From positions 1-64,000 of the forward strand of contig AJFK01000780.1 in the NCBI GenBank assembly GCA_000467715.1: DNA of 64,000 nucleotides. Reading direction: 5' to 3'. The translations under genes were made by a program, and so were the position numbers. The notes beneath the pieces are model-generated. The model was not told where the DNA came from. It ran no database searches and saw nothing but the letters and a program-made list of their open reading frames with translations. Each line of letters starts with the position of its first letter. Position 1 is the first letter of the stretch. This document shows positions 12,207 through 24,510 of this stretch, piece after piece. Source of the stretch: Hysterium pulicare CBS 123377. Taxonomy: Eukaryota > Ascomycota > Dothideomycetes > Hysteriales > Hysteriaceae.

Positions 12207-12490
12207 TTGTGTGTGAGCATCTGTAGGCATGGGGCGTTTGAGTGGTTAGGGTTGGAGTTTCTTTTTGGTTCGATAATCCATCACATGTTTCAAGATTCGA
12301 ACCAGGCAGATTTGATAAAATCCAATATATTTCTCATACTTGAGCGTTAGTAACGTACGACATGAATCCAAGAGGCTATTCTACAGCTATAAACAAATGA
12401 TAATGCAAAACGGAGAACGCCTGTATGCTATGCTCAGGTCTTTTCAGCAGCCCATGAAACGCTCCTTGCCACATCGTACACCAAAAAACC

Positions 12491-15400
12491 TTACTGTGTG
12501 ACCGCCCTTATGCCCTGAAGTAACAACCCAAAAATAACCCCTCTTGCCACTTTCTCCACCTGCAAACAATCAAAGACCTTCCCCAACGCCTCCCCACTAG
12601 CCGCCTGCCCCATAACACTCGTCAACGCCTGCGGCATCCCCCTCTCAACAAGCAGTTTCCTCGCCTTAACTCTCAACTTCTCCTTCTCCTCTAGACTCAT
12701 CTCCTTCGGCCACGCCTTCAGCTCTTCCTCCGTCGGCAGACAATTCTCTCTTATTTTCTTAAGATGGAAAGCTATACCTGCATCCGAAGTGTTTTCGTCG
12801 AGAACGGTGGATTGGAGGAGTTGTTGGATGGAAGCTAGTTGTGGGTTTCCGGGGCGGAGGAGAAAGGTTTTTGCGGCGTTGAGGAGGGTGCGACGGATTT
12901 GCCAGGCCGAGGAGAGGGTGTAGAGTTCGTTTATTACCGCGAAGAGGAGCTCGATTGTTACGGTTGTTTCTTGTTCTGAGAGGGGTGGGTAGGTTTTTGG
13001 AGATGCTTTTGTGGGAGGTGGTTTTGGGGGTGCGTTTGAGGAGATGGATGTGGTGGAGGGTCGACGGGCAGGGAGTGGAGGAACAGGTTCGCTAGAGAGA
13101 GGGAGTGAGGTTGTAGAGGCCCGAGATTGTTGGCGGGAGCTTAGTGGGTCATCTTGGGTTTTGCGTGAGAGTAGAGGGGGTGCGTGTGTTGTTGGCAAGT
13201 AGTCGTCTGAAATATCGGAGGGAAGGGGTGGAAGTGTGAGGATTTGATCGCCGCCATGGACAGGAGAGAGATCCATGCTTTCGCGAGTGGAAGGTGCGCG
13301 GCTATTGTCTCTTGATCTACCATAAACGGACGACCGGGAAGATCGTTTGCCGTCGCCGTCTGGGTTATAGCTCGGACGGCGTTCCATTTGAGGGACAGGT
13401 GCTGGTTGAGTGTCCACGATGGGCGAGTGTCGAAGGCTCTCTTGACTTGTACGCTTGGACAATGAGAAAGACGACACACTGCTCTCGGTTCGGATGTGAC
13501 TTGGTAATTCTGAAACTGTGCTCTCAGCTCGGCCGTGTCTTGGTGCTGGGGAAGGTGTAGACCGATTAAGGTTGCTTGCGCTCGAGATAGATGCGCTCTT
13601 TCTAGGGCCTCCCAATGGAGAGGCGACGTTCCCGAGCACTCCAGTAACTCCACCAAAAAGTGCCTTTCCTCCTCCAGCGACTTCTTTGGGAGCCTTGGTA
13701 AGTACATCGATCATGCCCTTACCCATGTTTTCAAAGGTCTGCCCTGGCCATCCGATACCAGGAAATCCACTTTTACCTGCATTTGAGGTTTTGTTGAGCC
13801 CACCATCTTTTTCGAGGAAGCGTCTCATGCCCTCACTTTCCGCCAAAGGCTTGAAACGAACAGCGTCGTTGAGATATCGTTCAAGTTCACCGCGAAGAGA
13901 TGATTTGGTGTGACGTTTCCACAATGGTAATTCCCTGTGAGCTTCAATGAAGCCAGAGGAGCCTGAAATTGGCGCGATACGACGCAAAATCTCGTGCAAA
14001 GTCTCGAAATCTGTGAATTTTCTGATCGTCATCCAGCCAGAATGGTGCGAAGAGGCTGGTTCGATCTGAACCATATACTCTGTTGTTGGCTTGGTTTTGA
14101 TAGTAGACTTCTCTCCAGGCATGGAATCATCGAAAATTGTAACATTGCAATTATACAGTGTCAATGGTGGAGGTCTCTCATATGGACTTGCTGACAAAGC
14201 TGTCGGTGGTGTCGAAGGAATGATCTGATCGAAGCTAGTAAAAGCCTGCCTCGGCTGGTCTTCGGGCACGTTGGCGATGGTCTCTGGCATAATCTGCTGG
14301 GACGATTCCATTGATGGGGCGGCAGACGATGCTACGTTATTGTCATTTTCCGCAATGGCATCGCTTTGTGAAGAAGTAGGCGTAACGATGCCTTGTGTAG
14401 TACTCTCAGAGATATCATCATTCACACTCGTGGTTGATGTTGAGTGCTTATGTTGTTCGCGTAGTCTTTTGGCGTCCTCTTCCGCAATGAGCTGAGTCAA
14501 ACGTTGGGCTTCTTGCATTGCTTCATCCATAGCCTCTTGTGCTTTGCTAACCACTCTCTTATGATTCGCTATACTCCTTTTCTCTTCAGAGGATTCAGAC
14601 TTTAACAGTCCGTCATGCTTTTCAAAATTGTTCGTGACATTCTTTAGTTGCGTGCCTGCGGAACCTTCGACGCCAGCATCGATGGCATTCATCAGTTCAG
14701 GTTCTCCATCTTCAAGCAGATATACAATCCAGCCGTTGATCCATTCCGGTTTCGAGCAGCTGGCAATTGTCATTTCTAATACGACTTTAGCCAGAATTTC
14801 TCTCAAGAACACGTGAGCAGGACGGCAATTGTAGGTCTTTGGCTCGAGATAGTTTTGAAGAATATCCTCTGCGACCATATCCAGTTTCTTTTCTTGTTGA
14901 CTTGTGCTCAACACGTTGGCTAAATTACTTTCGGGTTTCATTTTCAAGTACGTATCGATGGCATCACGGGGGAGGGCGTTTGGTGACGCTGCCAGAGCTG
15001 TCGAGAGTTCGTTAAAGAATACAATCATTATAGACGATGAGTTGGTGACGAAGTCGAGAAAGGAATCTGCGGGCCTCTTCCGGGAAAGATGTGTGGAAAC
15101 GGATAGTAAGAATGCGGTCAACGTCTGGCGAGAAGCGGAGGGGAAGGAAAGTTCTGTTGGTAGTATCGGCGTGTACCACCACCTACGAATAAGTTAGCGA
15201 TACCCCAGTCAGCACATTGTGAAAACATACTTAACGTAGTCTCTAATAACAGCATCAGTGAGCTCACTGAGGGCTGCTGCTGTCTCCGGTCTGAATTCCG
15301 AATAGTCCAAGACTTTTCCAGAATAGAGCTTAACATCGAAGGACGGCTCCTCTTCCTGACTCTTCTCCTTCGTCTCTGCGAGGGTTCTTCGCCAGTCCAA

Positions 15401-15796
15401 CACTCTGTGAACGACATCGAGTCCTACTTCCCGCCTCCTGGCTTCCTGGCTTTGCGCCTTACTATCTCCATCTCCGTGCATGTTTCCTTCCCATGTAGCA
15501 TGGAGGACGACTCCTCCGACAACTCCAATCAACACTAGACCAACTCTTCCTAGTACAAAATATGTAGTGGCGCCTAGTCCGATTAGACAAGCTCCAAGCG
15601 TCTCGTTGCTCGCCGTTGCCAAGAAATGAAGTGCGCGATCCGTGAATGCTTGTGCTGTCTTCTGAGCACTCTGGACCCCATCCGAAGTTGTCGGCGCATC
15701 TTTCGGGCTTTCTGCGCTCAGAGTAGGTGCGAATGTGTCTTTATTCGTATTCCCGGACTCGTTGGGAAGAGGAGAGGTCTGAATAGGGTCGGCCAT
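12491..15796 (-). CDS. Membrane-anchored sorting nexin with PXA, PX and nexin C domains
   Basis: Two exons, 15796..15231 and 15182..12491, are joined over a 48-base intron to give 1085 residues. A hydrophobic double segment at residues 67-100 (LIGLGATTYFVLGRV then GLVLIGVVGGVVLH) should anchor the protein in a membrane. The PXA domain follows (about 125-320, with DAVIRDYVKWWYTPIL at the exon junction). A predicted coiled coil lies at about 380-440, and the PX domain at about 525-655 (RKFTDFETLHEILRRI and the phosphoinositide-side motif PLWKRHTKSSLRGELERYL). A Ser/Pro-rich region precedes the nexin C domain (about 955-1080). Snx13/Snx14/Mdm1 proteins have the same order plus an RGS domain, which I cannot see here. 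By family it probably tethers the ER or another organelle to endosome or vacuole membranes. It is divergent from the thioesterase gene (302 bases between starts). Confidence 0.85.
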
Positions 15797-16098
15797 GGCT
15801 CCGTTACGTCGTTACGAACATCTGAGGGCGTTTCGGCGGACGGGAGTCCTTTGACGTTGATCCATATATCTATTCGAGCTTCGAATAGTGAACAGTGTCT
15901 TTCTTTTCGTATTGTGCTGACAATGTTGTTTCACGTCTCATCTTAAACTGCGCCGGAGAAACCAGCGCCGAGCTTCCGTTGGCGTCCTAGATGGAGCACT
16001 CAATTTCAACGACAATTCTCCACTCTCGCCAATTGCCCTCCTGAAAACACCAAGCCTCCACTCCTCAAACGGTTCACAGATTCAATTAACTAGCCGAT

Positions 16099-16563
16099 AT
16101 GTCGAAAATCGCGAATGATCTTTCCAATGTAGATATATTGGCTCACGTAGAACGCGTTTGGGCCGAGAGAAAACCCATGAGCCCCATTTATCAGTTCCTC
16201 CTTGAAAACATCAAATTAACGTCTGCGTCAAAAGGTGTGGTTCGAGCTCGCCTGCAGCTAACCAAAAATCATGTCAACTCAAGAGGTGGCATTCACGGCA
16301 CAACATCCCAATGCCTCGTTGACTGGGTAGGCGGCATGGCCATCGTCTCGTATGATCTCCGCAACAACACCGGTATTAGTACTGATATACATGTATCTTA
16401 TGCTTCTTCGGCAAAGGAAGGAGACTGGATCGAGGTGGAAGGAGCCGCACAAAAGGTCGGGGGAACATTGGCCTTCACTACTGTCAAGATTTCGAAGGTT
16501 GTGGATGATGAGCCTGGTCCCATCATTGCAACTGGGTCGCATACGAAGTTTGTCAAGGTTTGA
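16099..16563 (+). CDS. Hotdog-fold thioesterase (PaaI / ACOT13-like)
   Basis: A single exon of 154 residues, normal for the family. The hotdog signature NSRGGIHGTTSQCLVDWVGG (about residues 56-75) carries the Asn, His-Gly and Asp positions used by THEM2/ACOT13-type acyl-CoA thioesterases, and the sheet segments TGISTDIHVSYASSAKEGDWIEVEG follow. The expected reaction is hydrolysis of acyl-CoA to free acid and CoA. There is no obvious mitochondrial presequence or peroxisomal tripeptide (the end is HTKFVKV), so it is probably cytosolic; the substrate is unknown. The start follows a CT/CA-rich leader and sits 302 bases from the divergent PXA-PX start. Confidence 0.85.
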   Translation: MSKIANDLSNVDILAHVERVWAERKPMSPIYQFLLENIKLTSASKGVVRARLQLTKNHVNSRGGIHGTTSQCLVDWVGGMAIVSYDLRNNTGISTDIHVSYASSAKEGDWIEVEGAAQKVGGTLAFTTVKISKVVDDEPGPIIATGSHTKFVKV

Positions 16564-17500
16564 ACATGTATGCATATGCATTTATGATCTACGACTACCT
16601 CTATATGGGACTTTGGAGGCAGTCCAAGTTCATCACCACAACTCCATCACGACCGCCATCTTCTTTGGGTCCCCATTCTTCTCCTCCTTGGATGCTGGCG
16701 ACTCCACTCGGATGGCGAAGACCAAAAATAGTCCCTTCTTCTTCTTTTAGCTTTAGAAGCCGTTCGGAGCCTCTCGGCGATGCGTGAATGGCAATATCGA
16801 GGGGTCACATCTTGTATGTCTCTGAATTATTTGTATGAACGGTTCTGAGGTAGATTATAATGGATAAATACTGCAGTAGACATGAGACTTCGCATCTGTG
16901 CTTCCTAGATTCTGGCATTACCTCTGTTTGGAATCACACTTAAGCATAGTGCAAATCGGGGAGAAGCACAACGGACTACATAATTTATGACACTCCTTAG
17001 GTACAATTACCCGTTGAATTAAGGTCGCTAAGGTTTCCAAAGCCAGATGATTTATATGAAAGCCTTTAGGTGACTCTTCTCGCCCTAGGGTGATACAAAA
17101 CAATGCTGCAGGACAAGATTTTAATTCTCAGTATAGGAGAAAATACCTGTATTGTTAAACGATAGTATTTCTGATAGTACTATATTATCCTATCCTTTCT
17201 CCATAAAACTTGATTAGCATAAGTGCAACAAGGCCAGAGCGATCAGCACACGCAGGCGAAGGCTGGACTAATTGGTCTGCAAGGCTGCCGTTATTCGACA
17301 TTTGAGCTGGCAAGGCTGAATGCGCGGCTGTGAGGGGCAAGGCGTTTTCCTAAAAAGCAAAGCTGCCTGTTACTTTAAAATCTGTTCGCCGGCCGTCAGA
17401 TTTGAGTGGTCTGGATTTTCGCTACTGTTTGCGTGGATTTGTATAGTCTCCCGTCGATCTATCCAGTCTCTAACTCTTTTTACTTTCGGAATACTCAGCC
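16564..17500. other. Intergenic region (937 bases), 3' end then promoter
   Basis: It contains the thioesterase 3' untranslated region, an AT-rich stretch around 17130-17220 and the presumed promoter of the next gene. I see no gene or RNA in it. Confidence 0.5.
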
Positions 17501-20091
17501 ATGCCGCGTTCGAATATTTCGGGTGGAAGTAATGTTTCATTGTCGACCATTTCCATCCCGCAATTCGAGGCTGGTTTATATATAACTCGAATTTATGGCA
17601 GCTGTCCGCGCTGCCATAAATGGCACAGTGCTTTTATCCGCATATCCAACATGTCCGAAGGGACACTCTGCGGTAAATGTAGGTCTGAAGGGATGGGATA
17701 TAGTGTCAGTCCAACTCATTACTCTCTAGGTTTACAGGAAAGCGGCAATCCCGAATACGATGTACGAACAGCCGTACTCAATATTGGACGGAGCATGGCG
17801 GCCTTTGGTTCTCCTACCTTAGCAGTCACTGTCTCTACCCCTGGATGGCCGGAAGAGTTCTCGAAAGGTCTTCCAGAGCAGTCAGACTCCGGCAGTGCTA
17901 CAACTCCCGCATCCAAACAGGGATTCAAGGGACATGTCCGTCGATTCTTTGCCTCCAATGCGAAGGCGAAAAGACCTCATGCGGTGACTGGAATCCATCC
18001 ATCCGGTCCAAACATCTCGGGAATCATCCCAGAAAGCGATCGGCGGCCGCTAAATAACTTCAGAGGAATCGAGGAAGTTGACACTGATCTAAGGAGTGTG
18101 TGCGACATCAGGCGAAGAACATCTGTTGAAGTCCAAGGGTCCCCAAATTTCTTATCCAGCGATATAATCGAGCCGCTTGAGGTAGATATTGGACTTAGGC
18201 CTGCATCAATTGGATTTGAGGCTGTATCAGTTGGACTGGGGACTGTATCAGATTCATCAATCTCACCAAACCTCGAATTTTCAACTAGACTAGACCATCA
18301 ACCAGAGCTACCATCCACCGAACCAAAGAAGTGGCCCGGTAACTCGCTCATTGGTATCCCCAGGGCAGCAGACCGTACTCGAAATATAAAGGAAGATACC
18401 CAAGAGGATCCAGTAGAATCCTTGTACAAACTGAAGGAATCTGTGGAGGTAATACACCCTTCACAGCCGTTGTTTGAGGCCAAGGACGGCTCCAAGAGTT
18501 CGACACCCGACGAGTCACTGAGCTCAGATTCCAGCGTGGAACATCTCACAGATTTGCCTAAGGATAAAGAGAAACCAGACATATCCACCATCGATGTTCA
18601 TACAGGAGCCTCAGATAGCAGTGTTCGGGCCACTTCGTCAGGCGAACGGAGCAAGATTTCAGAACTTGGAAAGGAACCTGACGTGCAGAGATCGGTCCTT
18701 CCTGCAGCAGAAAGCTCATATATACCTGGCGAAGATCAGGATACAATGGACAGGCCCGAACAGACGAAGTGTGAGCCAATCACGCAAATACAAAGTCTTA
18801 GTCGGCGACCCCCAACCAATGATAACGATGCTTTCATCCAATTCCCGGTTAGCTTGGTCGAATTCTGGGATAGCCTCCAGAGGTTCATGCGTCCTCCTCC
18901 AGCGCCAAACTTGACACGAATAGAGTGGAAATGCGTAAGTACAAACTCACCTTATGGACTGCAAGCATTCCTGGATGCTCTGGAGCACACTCGGGTGCAT
19001 CCTATATATCAAAGCTACTTCGGTGGGGTAACTAGCGTTGTGCAAGAGTACCCAGGCGGAGTCTTTTTCTCTAATCTTGACTTCATTTCTCACTTCTCCG
19101 CTTACCTTTCTGGCAGACTTGTGGAAAACAGCTTTACAGCGACTTCGAGAATAGTAATCTCAATGCAACTGAGAGCCTTGCTACCGCCCTGCAGAAGTAT
19201 GGTTATACTACTGCTACTCCAGAGCCTAGGATCACGCATGGAAAATCCCTGTCTGGCGGATCAACTACTTTGTCCAGCACCGGATCTTCAACTGACCAAG
19301 GCTCCACATCACAGGTTACTGAGGACAGTGCAAGCGAAGCCACGGATACATCTATCGAGTCTCAATTGATTGAACAGCCGTTTCTCCCACTGAAAGACCT
19401 TTCACGCCCAATGTTTTTTGAACTTTGCATAAACATGGGCATGCAAACCATCAATCTTGGTGAAATACCTCTCACCAGTTTTGATTGTGGTAGGCCTATA
19501 TCTATAGTCCGGACCGATGGTGAGCTATTCTCCAAGATACACGCTCGATATCACAGTATCAGGAGACGCTGGTGGTTACCACTGCTTTTCAGACCCGTCA
19601 ACGTAAGATTTGTCGAATTCCACCTCTACGAAGGACATCGCGTCGGAATATTCGACGAGAGCCGCGACCCAATACCGCCTGCGAGTGAAGTGAAAGCTCT
19701 TCGATATCATTACTATGCATGTCCGCTAAAGCCTCTCCCGCCGATGGACCACCGTTCGTTTCTACACTTCTTCCGAGAACACGAAAAGCATAAGAATGCT
19801 AAACGAACGCTTTGGATCAACCGACTGCCGAAGAAGATTGGGGATAGTATGCTCGTTCAGCATGATGAAAATAAACTGCAGTCTGGGTGGGGTGTGTATA
19901 TCGTTGAAGGCCCGAACTGGCCGGTCATTGCTTGGAGCATATTCGCAATACTTATTCTCAGCTTCATAGTGTCGGTTATCTTTGCTGTGAATATGAAAAC
20001 GCAAGAGAGTGGATTCGGAATTGGACAGTGGGTGGTTGCGGTTTTAACGGCTGCGCTCACGGCTCTATGTATACAGTTGAAAGAACTGTGA
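17501..20091 (+). CDS. Uncharacterised fungal membrane protein with split WKC-TCGK zinc-like motif
   Basis: Two exons, 17501..18934 and 19117..20091, are joined in phase 0 over a 182-base intron, giving 802 residues. An N-terminal treble of cysteines (CPRCHKWH near residue 33 and CGKC near residue 57) suggests a small zinc site. Residues 100-465 are low-complexity and Ser/Glu-rich, probably disordered. The conserved block IEWKC|TCGKQLYSDF spans the exon junction, and such a block recurs in uncharacterised Pezizomycotina proteins. A C-terminal globular region follows (VRFVEFHLYEGHRVGIFDE, then QSGWGVYIVEGPNW), then two transmembrane helices (PVIAWSIFAILILSFIVSVIFAV and GQWVVAVLTAALTALCIQ). The function is unknown; related proteins often sit in fungal repertoires rich in HET or NLR genes, but that link is only contextual. 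The first exon could extend into the intron, but the motif join supports this splice. Confidence 0.75.
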
Positions 20092-20872
20092 AGGATGATC
20101 GAACTCTCCTACAGTACTTTAGATCTTTTTAAATACACCGAGACCTCACTGGTAGTTCCTAGAATGCTGGTGCTGATTCTTCATTATCTGACAAAATGGA
20201 AGTCTGTTGAGATAGATATTGACCCAGCACACCAGGAACTATGGACACTAACATGTTTACACGATTAAGAGAAGAGCTTGATCAGAAAAAAGTTAACAGT
20301 GATGCGAACCATCCACCGGCCTCCTGTAGCATCTTCTCTATTCCTCCTTGTTTTACATAGGCTATCGAATGCAAGTTTGCGCACTTGTATCTCCTAGACT
20401 GAACTGGTAGTTAGCCATTTTGATAACTTCAGTGACATCGACTCCGGCCTCCACACTAACTTTTAGTTCAGTCCTTAGTCTCGTCGCTTGCCTTCGCTTT
20501 GGTGGCTTTTCACTGTGCTGTAAAGTTGGATTTGGGGGTTACTCATTATCAGGCCCTCGTGAAGCGCACTCAACATTGACTCCACTGTGTGCAATTGAAT
20601 TCCCATTTCAATAACTGCGCAAAGTCGAGTCGAATCAAATAAGGTATACATGTAGCATCATCTTATCAATCTTTGTAATAGACCAGCGCAAGGTTGAACG
20701 ATATGAAGAAGCTCTTTTAGTCCTCAGCTACAAAAACAAAAGGGAAACCAAAAGCTGAAATAAAGAGTAGACTCTTCAAGAGTCCCCCTAATCAGAGAAC
20801 TATCCGGCCTGTCCTCTTTTCTATCGATTCCATCCCTAAACAAATCTGCCTGCCTCTTCTCAATCAACCACC
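20092..20872. other. Convergent intergenic region (781 bases)
   Basis: It lies between the stop codons of the two-helix membrane protein (plus) and fimbrin (minus). I see no gene, RNA or notable repeat in it. Confidence 0.5.
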
Positions 20873-23036
20873 TCACTGTCCACCCATCCTCTCATAAGTC
20901 GCCATCAAACTCCCAATGAACGTAGTGATAAGTCGACTCTGCACAGCCACGATATCCTCAGGCACAAGCCAGATGGTCGCACCCATCTTTCTCGCAATAC
21001 TAATGGCCAACTTCGCGTTCTGGTAGCTCTCTTCCTCGTTCCGGCCCGCCATGACGAGATCATAGTCGACGTAGCTCGACTTCATGCCGGCTAAGACATC
21101 CAGCAAGAAGATAGCCGAGGAGAGGGTAGAATCCTTGAAAGAGCGTATCTGCCTGGATTTTCCGCCTTTGCGCGCCATGTCGTTGGCCCACTTGATCATA
21201 TCCTGGTCTGAAATTTCGCGCTTGCCGAGTCGTTGGGCGAGGCCGCGGAGTGTGCTCACGATATCCTTCCGCATGAGCTGCCATACCAGTCCCAGAGTAA
21301 GCGTCCTCTGCCCATCTGTGATATCCGCACCCTGCATACCAGGAAGCGAGAATGAGTTCTGTTTACCCAGTTCGACGGCATAGTTCGTGTTTTCGAGAGC
21401 TTTGAAACGCATGATTTGGCCGCCGCTCGATGGGGGTTTGTTCACGTGACGCCAGTTTACGCTTCCAGGGATGACTTTGTCGTATGCTTGGAGGAGTACG
21501 GTGCCGTCTTTGAGATCTTCGAAGAAGGATTGCACCACTGGCTGCACGTCGAGGGAGTTGAGCCAGAGAGTGAAGACGCGGGCTTCACGCTCGCCTTCGG
21601 CGTCGAAATCGTCAATATCGGCCTTTTCTTCTTCGGTGATCGGGTCCAGGCCTGGATGGGTATTAAATAGGTTAGCAACAAAAGCGAGGTTGAGTTTCGG
21701 GTTTCCGGCAACGAGGGAGGTTGGAGTCAGGAATTTGCGGCAGTCGAGAGTGTCAGCATTCTGGAGGACTTGTTCGGCGCGTTGGAGGAGGTCACGGGTT
21801 TGAAGAGCCGCGCGGGAGCACTGATCTGGTGCAAGTTGATTCAGAAGAACGGTATAGTTTTCACCATCTTTCACATCAGTGGAAAAGTTGGAGACGCTGT
21901 GCTCAGGTCAGGCTAAATCCTAGAAGGTACATTGTCGGAAATTTTTACTTACGTTCTGTGCCATTTGGCGTTCTTTAAATGGTAGTTGAACCATCGAAGC
22001 AGGATCTGCTCTGGAGGGAGCCGGAGAAACTGTTCAAGTGTTTCGTCCTCTTCAAGCAGGCGGTACAACTCGGGGTGCAATTTGATATCGATCTTGCCCA
22101 AAAGACCTCGCCGAATGATTTGCCAGATCAGTCCGAGGATCAAATGCTCCCTAACTTCAATGATATCTCCACTGCCAATGTTGACGACCGAGCATCCGAT
22201 ACCCTTTGCAGACTCAATGACGATATTATTGTTTTCAGTCATGTGAAAGGCATTCAATTTCTTGATCTTCTTCCCCGGCCTATTGAGGACACGCTCATCA
22301 ATCGTATCCGGTACACTATCATTGATGAGTTTGGCCAGTACGAGTCCATCCTTGCAGTCGTCAAACATCTCAAATGTGTCGGTGGGGAAGGGGAGACGGT
22401 CGCCAATATCTGGGTCGCCTGCCAAAACGGCATTGATGTGGCGCGTGAATTCCGTTCGCTCATCCTCGTTGATTGTATGTGTAACGTTCGCAGAAGAGCC
22501 TTGCACTTGTATCCTTCCGCCCCCATGGCTTCCCTTGGAGGCGTGTCCGGGAGAGGCCGTAGGAGGAGCTGCGCCACTTAGTCCTCTCGGTCTTGTAGGA
22601 CCAGTAGACATGCGCTGTTGTGCTGGCGAGGAGTCGCGGAGTTTCGAAATAAGCTAGGTAATATATCATCAACATTGTTCGTCCACCAAAAAATTCACAC
22701 CCTAAGAGTAGAAGCAGTTATACGGACATCGACATAATCTTCGAGCTCAACTCTCCTCGAGCTATCTAATTCTACTTCCTTCAGCGCTTGTCGCACAACA
22801 TCGTACGGCTGGTGCTCGGACTGCTGGGTCGCCTTGAGCACAGTAGCTTCGTCCAGGTAGCCTTTTTCGTCGATGTCCAGCTTACGGAAAGCATCTTGTA
22901 AGCCGAAGATCTCGGACTGTTGGAATTGAGGATATTTCCTGCAGAGAAGACAATTATTAGCATGAGCGGATACTTCGGAGAATTACGATAGGCATATCAA
23001 ATGGCCCACGTACCTCTGGATCTTGATTATATTCAT
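20873..23036 (-). CDS. SAC6: Fimbrin / plastin, actin-bundling protein
   Basis: Four exons, 23036..23014, 22938..22728, 22653..21953 and 21896..20873, join to 652 residues, the usual size for fungal fimbrin. The first exon encodes only MNIIKIQ plus two bases. The EF-hand-like region (KLDIDEKGYLDEATVLKA, then DSSRRVELEDYVD) is followed by a Ser/Gly/Pro linker and four calponin-homology domains in two actin-binding pairs. CH1 begins near NVTHTINEDERTEFTRHIN, and the later blocks WFNYHLKNAKW, LTLGLVWQLMRKDIV and DYDLVMAGRNEEESYQNAKLAISIARKMGA are typical. It bundles F-actin in endocytic patches and at the hyphal tip. The donor of intron 2 (GTCCGT at 22727) is weak; a donor 27 bases downstream (GTGTGA) would add nine residues, but the chosen join gives the family sequence EDYVDLISKLRD. 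Confidence 0.95.
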
Positions 23037-24510
23037 GGTGAAGCGGGGGTTTTGGGGACTCAGGCGGGTGAGGTGGGTCTGAGTTTGTGTCGAGAAGAGG
23101 ACACAGTAAGATGAAGTTATTGTGTGGTATAAGAGATGCCTAGCTGGGGTGATTTTCGAAGTTGCGGCTCAGCCTCGTAGACATGCGCGTCGTTCCCTGG
23201 GACGCACTGATGAAAGGCTTGGTCGCTGACGATGACGCCGTTTCGTGGGGCAGCAACGCCAAGACTATAAAATATGCCTGAAACAGAGGGCCAGCCTGCA
23301 GCATTCACTCGTAGGCTTACGTGGACAAGAATAGGGGTTCAGGCAGCGATTTAATCATACGCACGGCAGTAGTTTCTTCACGTTTGCCTATCGCTGTCGT
23401 GGCTAGAAGATTGTTTCCTAGAGATCACGGACCATGTCATTCACCATGTCATAAAAAGTCCAGTTTTGAATAAAAGAAGAGCTTTTGAATTCCTCATTAT
23501 CATTCATAAATCCTCGCTCCAATCCCTCCAAAATCGAAAGGTCTCATACCAAGAAAAGATGTAAAGGTGTTCCCGACGGCCTTCCCAAGCACGTCAAGCT
23601 GTCCCAAGAAGAATAGAAGAAACTAAGTAATAGTCCACGAGCATACAGTCTTCGACAGGAGCTCATCATCGTAAATCCGTCCTTTGCGTCGTTGGATCTC
23701 ATCAAAACAGCGCGCTAGGAAACCGGAGAGGGGGTAGCAAGGTATATTTTTTGGGGGCCACCTCTTCAAACTACAGGTATATCCCTTTTGCACCATTCCC
23801 GTTTCCATTCGCCGGCCGCACTACCACAGTAGTGAAGGCATGTAAGAAATTAACCAATATTCTCTTCCGACGAGAGTGCTTAGTGTAAGTAGTAGGCGGC
23901 CGTCGAACGTGTCTCTTTCGCATCGCCCATCTTTCAGTCGTTATGAAAAGTATAGCAAAAGTGGTTGTAGAAAGTACAGAATCATCACCCGCAACACGTT
24001 GACATTAAGCAGTCTCGCTCAACAAAAGTAGTAGCCTATGCTGTATGCTGCATGCAGGGAGTCGTATATCATGAAGGAAATTCCAATGGTCTGGATAGAC
24101 TGAACAGAAGACAGCTTTCCGGAGATAGAAGATTCGTTAGGAAGTCATTAGATGCCCCAAGTCAGGAGAAATTTAGAGGAAACACAGGAAAAGGAAGAGA
24201 AAATGAACACAAAGAAAAGGTCCGTGGTCGAATCCGTTGACTCGAAGAGAGTGTGGAGGGTTGTGATCGAGCACAAGCATATTCGTGAAGTTTCAGTCGG
24301 GGCTAAAAAACACAAGAAAATCGAGGGTGTATGTCGCACGTTGTGGATATGGATTCGTATGCTTGAGACAAACTAGCAGTCGAGAGGAGAACGCCTGCTG
24401 AATGCCCACGAGCAACCACCAGACCCAGAGGAGGGAAACCAGCCGTCTATTGCAAACAGTCGAATGGGTGAAATGCGGCCGCCCAAGCATATTAAACATG
24501 TTTAGTCGAG
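23037..24510. other. Intergenic region (1.5 kb): fimbrin promoter and stuA 3' end
   Basis: Both flanking genes are on the minus strand. The region holds the fimbrin promoter at its left end and the stuA 3' untranslated region at its right. I recognise no gene; the short ORFs show no family signal. Confidence 0.5.

Noticed and set aside
12262-12310. GGTTCGAATCTTG-like sequence on the minus strand, resembling a tRNA B box
   Set aside because: No matching A box or cloverleaf could be folded around it.
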